In this document: positions 6,653-13,333 of the stretch, piece after piece | How positions within the stretch are numbered: the first letter of the stretch is position 1 | How the letters are laid out: every line of letters starts with the position of its first letter | DNA from: JAGOEF01 sp964511665 | GTDB lineage: Bacteria; Bacteroidota; Bacteroidia; Bacteroidales; ML635J-15 | Direction: 5' to 3' | NCBI GenBank assembly: GCA_964511665.1 | Contig: CAZEHA010000054.1 | Location: 1 to 23,682 of the forward strand | Length of the DNA stretch: 23,682 nucleotides | Notes under the pieces: generated by a model | Database searches by the model: none | What the model was told of the DNA's origin: nothing | The model's input: only the letters and a program-made list of their open reading frames with translations | Made by a program: the position numbers and the translations under genes

Positions 6653-8764
6653 CTACTGATTGCTGCTTTGTTCCGAAATGCCTGAATGAAACACGAAACC
6701 AATGCTAAACATTCGTGGTGCGAGAGCAATGCCTCCAAAATCAATAAGAGTGTTGTTCAACACATTGGTTGATGAAAGCGAAACCGAAATTTGATTCAAA
6801 TCGAAAATAAGCGAAATATCGGCATTCGAAAATGCAGGATAAAACAATTCCAAATTGTTCAGCGAATATGTACCATTGCGTTGCTGCCAGGTGTAAGCAA
6901 TTTCGCACTGTATTTTTTTTGTGATTCGGAAACCGGCATTTGCCGTAAATTTATGTCGGAGATAATCGAGACTGTAGGCCGAAACTAAATGCATGCTATG
7001 CTTCGTTTTTTCAATTACCGTGTGACTTACTGCGAATTGAGATATTACGTTATGCAATAGTTCGGTTTTTCGGGGGGCATACATTATATATATAGTGTTG
7101 CCAAAACTTTGCAATTCGGTATGATTCATTGCCCTGTAAACCAATTCATCGGCACTTCGCACCCAGTCGATGGTATTTCGCCCATCGATAAAAAACAAGC
7201 GGTTCTGCAATTGCAGTGCATCCAGATTTACCGAAAAACCAATTTCGTAGTTTATGGCATCTTCGGCTTTCAGCCTTTCGTTGCCCACATTGGTAACGCT
7301 CGAATAGTAGAGTTCGGTAAATGTTGGCATGCGTTGACTCCGCACCACCGATAACCACAAGGGAATGGCCGGCTTCACAAAGTAGGTAATGTTTACTCCT
7401 CCACCCGGAGAAACGGTATTTTTATAATATAATGCAGTAATTCCTGCGTTGCATCGCCATTTTGGCGAAGTGCGAAAAGCAAATCCTCCATAGGCCTGCC
7501 ATACATTATTGGCGGCAGAATGCGTTAAGGCAATTTCTCTGTTCAGCATATCAAACTTAGGCTCAGCAAGTGGATGTCCCAACATATTGCTTACAATGGC
7601 GTTGTGTGAATGAGTAAGCCCTGCTTTTGCAATTCCGTGGCGGGTTTTCAGTTCAAACGGAAGCTGTGTGGTTATGCTGAGGCTTTGGTGGTAGTTGTGA
7701 CGTGAATAATAGTTAGCAGGCGAGTACGACCCCGCCACATATTTTGCCGTATCGCCGTTCCAGATGTAAAAACCATTGCTTTCGGCATAAAAACTTTCGC
7801 GAAACAACTCGAACCTATCGTGGTTCCATCGCATCGACGAATAGGGTTTCACCGAAAAAAGACCATGTCGCGAAAACATAAGCGATGCAAAACCGCTATG
7901 CAATTCTTCGTACTGATACGGGAATCGGTTTGAATAAAAATTGTGTGCTCCAAACTTTTTAATAGCAGCCCCGGCTTGAACAAAAACATTGCTTTTACTC
8001 GCCACATGCGCTTGCATTGCATAGAATACCTTATCTCCCTCAAAGTCGGTATTCCGGCTGAAGCCATTACTTTTCGCCCGTTCGTAGGCCAGCATGTGGG
8101 CTGTTTTGTTATTTCCCAAAACCAAACATACACCCAATGCGCTAAGGGCAAACGATCCACGATATGCTTCAATTGAAATGTGATTTCCGTCGTCTGTTTT
8201 TGTAATAAAATTTACGGCTCCGCTATACACTCCGGGCACACTAAGCAGTGCTTCGCCGGCTGAATATCCGGCAATTTTGCTGATACAAATATCGGGAATG
8301 GGTAAATTCAAATTGTGATGCCCTGTTTGCGGGTCGTTCATGGGTATGCCGTTTACAAGCACCATGGCCTGCTCGGGCGATCCGCCACGTATTTGAATAT
8401 CGCCCTGCACACCAAAGGCACCCCGCGTTCTGATATCTATTCCCGGTAAATAACCCGCTGCCTCGCTGCTACTGCGAACCACAATGCCCACAGGCATAAG
8501 CACTTGCTGCAGAGCCTGTACCGGAAATGCTGCAAAATGAGTATCATCCGGCCCAATTTCAACCTCAGGAAGCGTGTCGGCAGTTTCGTGCAGCACTTGG
8601 TGGCCTTTATTCTGTGCCACAGCTTGAATACTGATTATTGAATAACTGAACATCAGCACCGAAATAACAACTTGACGATGCAGCGATGCAAAAACCGCAT
8701 AGCCTTTGGCCGACCATCGGCGAAAATACAGCGTGTTTGGCGTATTCAATTTCGGTTTTGGCAT
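6653..8764 (-). CDS. TonB-dependent outer-membrane receptor (BtuB-like plug and barrel)
   Basis: A 703-residue receptor that would import a ligand across the outer membrane using TonB energy. A long basic N-terminal region containing FRRWSAKGYAVFASLHRQ precedes a hydrophobic signal core ending IQAVAQ. I recall similar N-termini in Bacteroidota receptors linked to cobalamin genes, but that is memory rather than proof. The mature protein has a TonB-box-like ADTLPEVEI, then a plug domain with RTRGAFGVQGDIQIRGG and MVLVNGIPMNDPQTG, then a barrel with the SQRMPTFTELYYSS region; no carboxypeptidase-like N-terminal domain or SusD partner is present. I chose the start at 8764 over an in-frame ATG at 8797 because a perfect -7 promoter box (8785-8792) overlaps the extra codons. 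The chain ends in hydrophilic ISEQSSNQ after the last barrel strand instead of an aromatic residue. Substrate unknown. Confidence 0.9.
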   Translation of the reverse strand: MPKPKLNTPNTLYFRRWSAKGYAVFASLHRQVVISVLMFSYSIISIQAVAQNKGHQVLHETADTLPEVEIGPDDTHFAAFPVQALQQVLMPVGIVVRSSSEAAGYLPGIDIRTRGAFGVQGDIQIRGGSPEQAMVLVNGIPMNDPQTGHHNLNLPIPDICISKIAGYSAGEALLSVPGVYSGAVNFITKTDDGNHISIEAYRGSFALSALGVCLVLGNNKTAHMLAYERAKSNGFSRNTDFEGDKVFYAMQAHVASKSNVFVQAGAAIKKFGAHNFYSNRFPYQYEELHSGFASLMFSRHGLFSVKPYSSMRWNHDRFELFRESFYAESNGFYIWNGDTAKYVAGSYSPANYYSRHNYHQSLSITTQLPFELKTRHGIAKAGLTHSHNAIVSNMLGHPLAEPKFDMLNREIALTHSAANNVWQAYGGFAFRTSPKWRCNAGITALYYKNTVSPGGGVNITYFVKPAIPLWLSVVRSQRMPTFTELYYSSVTNVGNERLKAEDAINYEIGFSVNLDALQLQNRLFFIDGRNTIDWVRSADELVYRAMNHTELQSFGNTIYIMYAPRKTELLHNVISQFAVSHTVIEKTKHSMHLVSAYSLDYLRHKFTANAGFRITKKIQCEIAYTWQQRNGTYSLNNLELFYPAFSNADISLIFDLNQISVSLSSTNVLNNTLIDFGGIALAPRMFSIGFVFHSGISEQSSNQ

Positions 8765-8784
8765 AGCATTACAGTTGTCGGAGG

Positions 8785-8792
8785 CAAAACTA
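8785..8792 (-). promoter_or_regulatory. -7 promoter box (TAGTTTTG) of the TonB receptor gene
   Basis: On the minus strand TAGTTTTG matches TAnnTTTG exactly, 20 bases upstream of the ATG at 8764. Transcription would begin near 8778, which leaves an mRNA without the ATG at 8797. The only TTTG upstream (8809-8812) is closer than usual for a -33 element, so the upstream half is uncertain. Confidence 0.6.
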
Positions 8793-8847
8793 CACATTTA
8801 GCCGCCGGCAAATAATTGTATTTCAGTATTTTATATTTTAATCGACT

Positions 8848-8864
8848 TTACTTCAATGAAGTAA
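8848..8864. repeat. 17-bp perfect palindrome between recX and the TonB receptor gene
   Basis: TTACTTCAATGAAGTAA has two exact 8-bp half sites around a single central A. It lies 75 bp downstream of the recX stop and about 56 bp upstream of the receptor's -7 box. It has no U-tract on the minus strand, so an operator-type regulator site is as plausible as a terminator. Confidence 0.45.
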
Positions 8865-8938
8865 TGACTATTTGAATATAATCATCATTAAAGCTGTGTA
8901 TAAAAAACGACACATTGAATGCGATACCTGTTGCCTGA

Positions 8939-9406
8939 CTATAGTTTTGCCTCAGGAATTTCGTTGAGTAACTCATCGATGATTTCGGGTTCAAAGCCTT
9001 TGCCAAACATATAGCGCATCATTTTTTGTCGGTATTCGTATGCAGAATTGGCTTCGAACTTTCGTTGAAAAATAAGAATTCGAGCAGTTTTGCGGTACTC
9101 TACTTCGTCGATACCGGCCAAGGCTTCTTCTACCACCAGCTTATCAATTTTCTTACGCAACAATTCGTATCGTATTTTGATACGCCCCCATTTGTTGAAC
9201 CGGAACTTATCGGCAACAAAAGCAGCTGCATAGCGTGTGTTGTCGACATAGTTTTCGTCGACCAGTACTTTTATCACCCGGGCTTTCTCTTCGTAATTCA
9301 ATTCATATCGCTTCAGCCAAACAGCAACATCGCTTCTGCACTTCTCGCTTTTACTGCACATAAATCGTGCATTGTCGATAATAATATTTAACTGTTCTTT
9401 ATCCAT
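8939..9406 (-). CDS. recX: regulatory protein RecX
   Basis: A 155-residue, mostly helical protein of normal RecX size. RecX binds RecA filaments and limits their growth and activity. The three repeated three-helix units are visible: YEEKARVIKVLVDENYVDNTRYAAAFVADK is of the typical form in which LxxxxYVDDxRYAxxFV appears, followed by the basic GRIKIRYELLRKKI stretch and a last unit that includes MMRYMFGKGFEPEIIDELL. It starts 3 bp after the DUF2797 gene, so the two are cotranscribed. recA itself is not in the window. Confidence 0.9.
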   Translation of the reverse strand: MDKEQLNIIIDNARFMCSKSEKCRSDVAVWLKRYELNYEEKARVIKVLVDENYVDNTRYAAAFVADKFRFNKWGRIKIRYELLRKKIDKLVVEEALAGIDEVEYRKTARILIFQRKFEANSAYEYRQKMMRYMFGKGFEPEIIDELLNEIPEAKL

Positions 9407-9409
9407 AAC

Positions 9410-10180
9410 TTAGTCTTTTTCGATAACTACTACATAACCGGAATGGTTTCTCACATTAAATGCGGTGCCATCTTCAAACATCAAATACTGTCCTTTGATA
9501 CCAATCAATCGACCTAAAAAATCAGGAGTTTTGTCGAGCTTTAAATTTTTCAAGTATTTAAAAGCTTCCTGAATAGGATACACAAGCTCTACAACCTGAT
9601 TATCGACAGTAACATATTGTTTCAACTCGGGTGGTAGCAACTCAGCAAGCTCATTCTTGCGAGCTTGTAAATCGATGAGATGTGTTTGTGTTGAAAGCAT
9701 TTCGCCTAACTTGGTTTTGTCGGCAACATATTTTTTCAACTCCACCTCTATAAGGCCGGCCAGTTGACGGTATGGCGTACGCGCCAGTTTAATTGCGGCC
9801 ATTGCACCTTGATCGATCCAGCGTGTTGGAATTTGGTTATGTCGGGTAACGCCTACTTTAACATTACCGGTTACAGCAACATACACAATGTGATCGATAA
9901 GCGAATATTGTTTCGACCACTCCATATCGCGCGATATACCCAGATGCGATTTATCTTCTTCGGGATGCAGCACCGCCCTATCGGTTTCGGGCAGGCTTGT
10001 GAAACACGAATAGCAATATCCGTTATGAAAAGACTGGCGCGTAATTGCATTGCAATACACACAATGAATCGTTCCCTGGTAAGCAATGTGAATTGCATGG
10101 CCAATCAACGAATTCATTACGATATCGCCATCCTGATTTAGAAGACTGTATTGCACAGGAACATTCGCTGTGGTTTTCAT
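9410..10180 (-). CDS. DUF2797 family protein with zinc finger
   Basis: A 256-residue protein of the DUF2797 type. Four cysteines in two CxxC pairs (40/43 in CVYC and 56/59 in CYSC) form a probable zinc-binding ribbon. A segment at about 100-126 (YVAVTGNVKVGVTRHNQIP and onwards to WIDQGA) resembles the GIY-YIG nuclease fold core, and the C-terminal part holds a small beta domain ending NHSGYVVVIEKD. The biochemical role of the family is unknown to me. A longer frame exists back to a TTG at 10243, but that TTG is part of a perfect promoter box (10241-10248), so the ATG at 10180 is the better start. It is the first gene of a two-gene operon with recX, which hints at, but does not prove, a link with DNA metabolism. 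Confidence 0.85.
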   Translation of the reverse strand: MKTTANVPVQYSLLNQDGDIVMNSLIGHAIHIAYQGTIHCVYCNAITRQSFHNGYCYSCFTSLPETDRAVLHPEEDKSHLGISRDMEWSKQYSLIDHIVYVAVTGNVKVGVTRHNQIPTRWIDQGAMAAIKLARTPYRQLAGLIEVELKKYVADKTKLGEMLSTQTHLIDLQARKNELAELLPPELKQYVTVDNQVVELVYPIQEAFKYLKNLKLDKTPDFLGRLIGIKGQYLMFEDGTAFNVRNHSGYVVVIEKD

Positions 10181-10240
10181 CTTATGTAAAATGCCTTCAA
10201 ATATCTTTTTCAAGTTGCAAATCTTCTTTTTCTGATGTTG

Positions 10241-10248
10241 CAAAAGTA
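10241..10248 (-). promoter_or_regulatory. -7 promoter box (TACTTTTG) of the DUF2797-recX operon
   Basis: On the minus strand TACTTTTG is an exact TAnnTTTG match, 60 bases upstream of the ATG at 10180. The expected transcript begins near 10234, giving a leader of about 55 nt and excluding the TTG at 10243 as a start. Confidence 0.6.
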
Positions 10249-10287
10249 CAATTAAAGCCCAACAAGCAGTAATCGATTTTCTGATTA

Positions 10288-10321
10288 TTTGAATATTGGT
10301 TGTAATAATTTTATATTTTTG
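10288..10321 (+). promoter_or_regulatory. promoter of the GH3 gene (TTTG at 10288, TATTTTTG at 10314)
   Basis: A TTTG at 10288-10291 and an exact TAnnTTTG at 10314-10321 are 26 bases apart start to start, the spacing expected for -33 and -7 elements of Bacteroidota sigma-ABfr promoters. The GH3 ATG lies 18 bases after the -7 box. Confidence 0.7.
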
Positions 10322-10339
10322 GAGCTGCTATAAAAACTT

Positions 10340-11860
10340 ATGCCATTAATTAATTCTATATTAAGCCTTGTAAACTACGGTCGTCTCGAAGAGATTGACT
10401 ACTTCAGGCGCAACCCTATTGAGGTGCAGGAAACTCAATTCAGGCAACTTATTTCGAAAGCAGCCGACACATCTTTCGGGAAAAGGCATGGGTTTTCGTC
10501 AATAAAAACCCGCCACGATTTTGCAAAAAAGATTCCTGTTCACGACTACGATTTACTAAAACCCTATATTTTTCGCATTATGCGTGGCGAACAGAATGTG
10601 CTTTGGAGTTCCGAAACCAAATGGTTCGCCAAATCGAGCGGCACCACATCCGACAAAAGCAAATTTATTCCCATCAGCAAGGAATCGCTCGAAGAATGTC
10701 ATTTCAGAAGTGGCAAAGACATATACGCCATGTTTTGCGACAGTTATCCCGAAACTAAAGTTTTCAGTGGCAAAACACTTACTTTGGGAGGAAGCACCAG
10801 TGTGAATTCGCTTACCGAAAAATCATACTATGGCGACCTTTCAGCAGTACTCATACAAAACCTTCCATTCTGGACCTACTTCAAAAGGGTACCTCGTCCC
10901 GAAATTGCACTGATGGAAGAATGGGAAGAAAAACTAAAAATGATGATTGAAAGCACGGTAAACAAAAATGTTACCAATTTGGTAGGTGTTCCATCATGGT
11001 TTTTGGTACTGCTAAAACGAATAATCGAAGAAACAGGCGCAAAGCATATTCTTGAAGTTTGGCCTAATCTTGAGTTATTTATTTATGGAGGTATCAGCTT
11101 TAGTCCTTATCGCGCTGTATATAAAAGTCTGATACCGTCAAACAGCATGAAATATCTTGAAACCTACAATGCATCGGAAGGTTTTTTCGGTATACAAGAC
11201 GACCTAAACCTCGACGATATGCTACTGATGCTCGATTACGGTATTTACTACGAGTTTATACCCATCGATCATATCGGCAGTCATAGTACAGAAACAGTAA
11301 TGCTCGAAGATGTAGAAATAGGAAAAAACTATGCGCTAATAATCTCTACCAATGGAGGCTTATGGCGATATATGATTGGCGACACCATTAGTTTCACCTC
11401 GAAAAATCCGTATAAAATTAAAATTACGGGACGCACCAAACATTTCATCAATGCTTTTGGCGAAGAGCTTATTATCGACAATGCCCAGAAAGCCATTTAC
11501 GAAGCCTGCCTAAGAACCGGTGCACAGGTGCTTGAATATACTGCTGCACCTGTTTACATGGACAAAGACAATAAAGGTTCTCACGAATGGTTGTTCGAGT
11601 TTAGTAAAGCGCCCGATTCAATTGACAAGTTTATGTATGTGCTCGATATTGAGCTACAACATTGCAATAGCGACTATGAGGCCAAGCGATACAAAAACAT
11701 GACCCTCGAGTTTCCGAAATATCATGTATTAAAAGAGGGTTGTTTTATTAAATGGCTGCATTCGAAAGGGAAACTTGGCGGGCAAAACAAAGTACCGCGC
11801 TTATCGAATACCAGAAACTACGTAGAGGAATTGCTTACGATAAACGAGACACTGGCTTAG
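10340..11860 (+). CDS. GH3 family acyl-acid amido synthetase-like protein
   Basis: A 506-residue member of the GH3 family, which in plants adenylates carboxylic acids such as auxin or jasmonate and joins them to amino acids. The three nucleotide-binding motifs are present in order: SSGTTSDKSKF at 99-109, YNASEGFFG at 276-284 and YMIGDTI at 344-350, followed by the hinge segment KITGRTKHFINAFGEE at 361-376 that leads into the smaller C-terminal domain. All residues needed for adenylate formation therefore seem intact. No signal peptide is seen, so it acts in the cytoplasm. It is a single-gene unit with its own promoter, divergent from DUF2797-recX and convergent with pdxJ, so the neighbours do not reveal the substrate. 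GH3 proteins are known from Bacteroidota, but their native acids are unassigned as far as I know. Confidence 0.92.
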   Translation: MPLINSILSLVNYGRLEEIDYFRRNPIEVQETQFRQLISKAADTSFGKRHGFSSIKTRHDFAKKIPVHDYDLLKPYIFRIMRGEQNVLWSSETKWFAKSSGTTSDKSKFIPISKESLEECHFRSGKDIYAMFCDSYPETKVFSGKTLTLGGSTSVNSLTEKSYYGDLSAVLIQNLPFWTYFKRVPRPEIALMEEWEEKLKMMIESTVNKNVTNLVGVPSWFLVLLKRIIEETGAKHILEVWPNLELFIYGGISFSPYRAVYKSLIPSNSMKYLETYNASEGFFGIQDDLNLDDMLLMLDYGIYYEFIPIDHIGSHSTETVMLEDVEIGKNYALIISTNGGLWRYMIGDTISFTSKNPYKIKITGRTKHFINAFGEELIIDNAQKAIYEACLRTGAQVLEYTAAPVYMDKDNKGSHEWLFEFSKAPDSIDKFMYVLDIELQHCNSDYEAKRYKNMTLEFPKYHVLKEGCFIKWLHSKGKLGGQNKVPRLSNTRNYVEELLTINETLA

Positions 11861-11862
11861 GA

Positions 11863-11884
11863 AACAAAATTTTTGCGTTTTGTT
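11863..11884. terminator. small AT-rich hairpin between convergent GH3 and pdxJ genes
   Basis: AACAAAA (11863-11869) pairs with TTTTGTT (11878-11884) around an 8-base loop; the right arm reaches into the pdxJ stop codon. The two genes are only 22 bp apart and face each other, so a shared two-way stop is expected, but this stem is weak. Confidence 0.35.
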
Positions 11885-12596
11885 ATTTCAGTTGCCTTAA
11901 ATACAGTTGAATGGTGTTTTCGAGTCCTAGATAAATGGCATCAGAAATCAAGGCATGCCCAATCGACACCTCTAATAATTCGGGAATACTGTCGCTGAAA
12001 TATTTCAGGTTTCTAAGATTCAGGTCGTGACCGGCATTAACCCCCATACCCAACGAAGCGGCGAGCACAGCAGCCTGAATGAAAGGACCAACAGCCTGTT
12101 CGCGGTTCTCCAAATAATTGAGAGCATACGGTTCGGTGTACAATTCAATTCTGTTGGTTCCTGTTTCGGCAGCATAGGCAATGTTTTCTATATCGGTGTC
12201 GACAAATATCGATGTTCTGATGCCTGCTGACTGCATGTTTTGAATGATCCCCTTCAAAAAATCAAGATTCCGTTTAACATCCCAACCCGAATTAGAGGTA
12301 AGCACGTCGTGTGCATCGGGAACAAAAGTTACCTGCGCCGGCATAGCATCAAGAACCAGTTTCAGAAAATTGTCGGAAGGAAATCCTTCGATATTGAATT
12401 CGGTGTTTATTAAGGGTTTTAAATCGTACACATCGCGGTAGCGGATATGGCGCTCGTCGGGCCGGGGATGCACTGTGATACCTTGAGCTCCATATTGCTG
12501 GCATCTTACTGCAGCAAGACACAAATCAGGCATATTGCCTCCACGCGAATTGCGCAACGTGGCTATTTTGTTTATATTTACACTGAGTTTTGCCAT
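11883..12596 (-). CDS. pdxJ: pyridoxine 5'-phosphate synthase
   Basis: A 237-residue TIM-barrel enzyme that condenses 1-deoxyxylulose 5-phosphate with 3-amino-1-hydroxyacetone 1-phosphate to give pyridoxine 5'-phosphate, the last ring-forming step of the DXP-dependent vitamin B6 route. The family N-terminus MAKLSVNINKIATLRNSRGG is followed by His43 and His50 in VHPRPDERH, Glu70 in NIEGFPS and His190 in VNAGHDLN, matching the known catalytic residues, and by the closing GHALISDA. A longer frame exists to 12677, but a promoter box at 12623-12630 and the family start argue for the ATG at 12596. It is divergent from the CBS gene and convergent with GH3. Confidence 0.96.
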   Translation of the reverse strand: MAKLSVNINKIATLRNSRGGNMPDLCLAAVRCQQYGAQGITVHPRPDERHIRYRDVYDLKPLINTEFNIEGFPSDNFLKLVLDAMPAQVTFVPDAHDVLTSNSGWDVKRNLDFLKGIIQNMQSAGIRTSIFVDTDIENIAYAAETGTNRIELYTEPYALNYLENREQAVGPFIQAAVLAASLGMGVNAGHDLNLRNLKYFSDSIPELLEVSIGHALISDAIYLGLENTIQLYLRQLK

Positions 12597-12622
12597 GAAT
12601 GATAAAGTATTTTTTTTGGTCA

Positions 12623-12630
12623 CAAATTTA
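12623..12630 (-). promoter_or_regulatory. -7 promoter box (TAAATTTG) of pdxJ
   Basis: On the minus strand TAAATTTG is an exact TAnnTTTG match 26 bases upstream of the pdxJ ATG. The spacer of only 71 bp between pdxJ and the CBS gene must also hold the rightward promoter, for which only the imperfect TAAATTG near 12650-12656 was seen. Confidence 0.55.
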
Positions 12631-12667
12631 ATAATTTTGTTGATTGATATAAATTGACAATGATGCC

Positions 12668-13333
12668 ATGTTAGCACAAGAACTTATATCGGAAGCTGTG
12701 CCCTGTTTGCGCACATCCGATTCGGGAAATAACGCCCTAAATTGGATGGAAACCTACAAGGTTTCTCATTTACCTGTAGTTAACAACGAAGAGTTCCTGG
12801 GTTTGGTTTCCGACAGCGATATTTACGATCACGACACCGGCGACGACCCCATTGGCAATCACCATCTTAGCTTAAACAGTCCTTATGTTTTTTCGAACCA
12901 ACACATTTTCGAAATAATAGAACTTGTCGATCGGTTAAAAATAAGCGTAATCCCTGTGCTCGACAACAACAAGCACTATCTCGGAGTTATCACTGCTCGC
13001 GATTTGGTTCAGGCGTTTGCCAAGATGGCCAATGTGCATAAAAGCGGCACCATTTTGGTACTCGAAATGAATGTTCATGACTACTCGCTGAGCCAGATTT
13101 CTCAAATAGTAGAATCGAACAACGCCAAAATACTCAGTTTATATGTTTCGGCAAACAGCGATACCACCAAAATAAATGTAAGCCTGAAACTCGACACTAC
13201 CGATGCCCATGCCGTGCTACAAACCTTCAACCGGTACAACTACATAATTGCGGCTTCATTTCTTAGCGAAGACAGTGAAAGAACCATGCTCCTCGATCGC
13301 TATCAATCGTTTCTCAACTACCTGAATATTTGA
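12668..13333 (+). CDS. CBS-domain pair protein with C-terminal ACT-like domain
   Basis: A 221-residue cytoplasmic protein. Two CBS motifs form a probable adenine-nucleotide-binding Bateman module: about residues 7-55 (VSHLPVVNNEEFLGLVSDSDI) and 73-120 (ISVIPVLDNNKHYLGVITARDL). A C-terminal domain of about 126-200 has the beta-alpha-beta pattern of ACT-type regulatory domains (GTILVLEMNVHDYSLSQISQI and the KINVSLKLDT strand). There is no catalytic domain, so it is most likely a ligand sensor. It is the first gene of a rightward cluster; its TGA overlaps the TTG start of the POTRA gene, and nadK follows. What it regulates is unknown; control of an enzyme or transporter by AMP/ATP is an inference from the CBS family. 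Confidence 0.88.
   Translation: MLAQELISEAVPCLRTSDSGNNALNWMETYKVSHLPVVNNEEFLGLVSDSDIYDHDTGDDPIGNHHLSLNSPYVFSNQHIFEIIELVDRLKISVIPVLDNNKHYLGVITARDLVQAFAKMANVHKSGTILVLEMNVHDYSLSQISQIVESNNAKILSLYVSANSDTTKINVSLKLDTTDAHAVLQTFNRYNYIIAASFLSEDSERTMLLDRYQSFLNYLNI

Noticed and set aside
8798..8938. Cobalamin riboswitch upstream of the TonB receptor
   Set aside because: The spacer is short and AT-rich, and no B12-box-like GCCACTG motif occurs on the minus strand; nothing else resembles a riboswitch.
12597..12677. N-terminal extension of pdxJ by 27 residues
   Set aside because: The extension overlaps a perfect promoter box and is absent from the family's standard N-terminus, so the ATG at 12596 was used.
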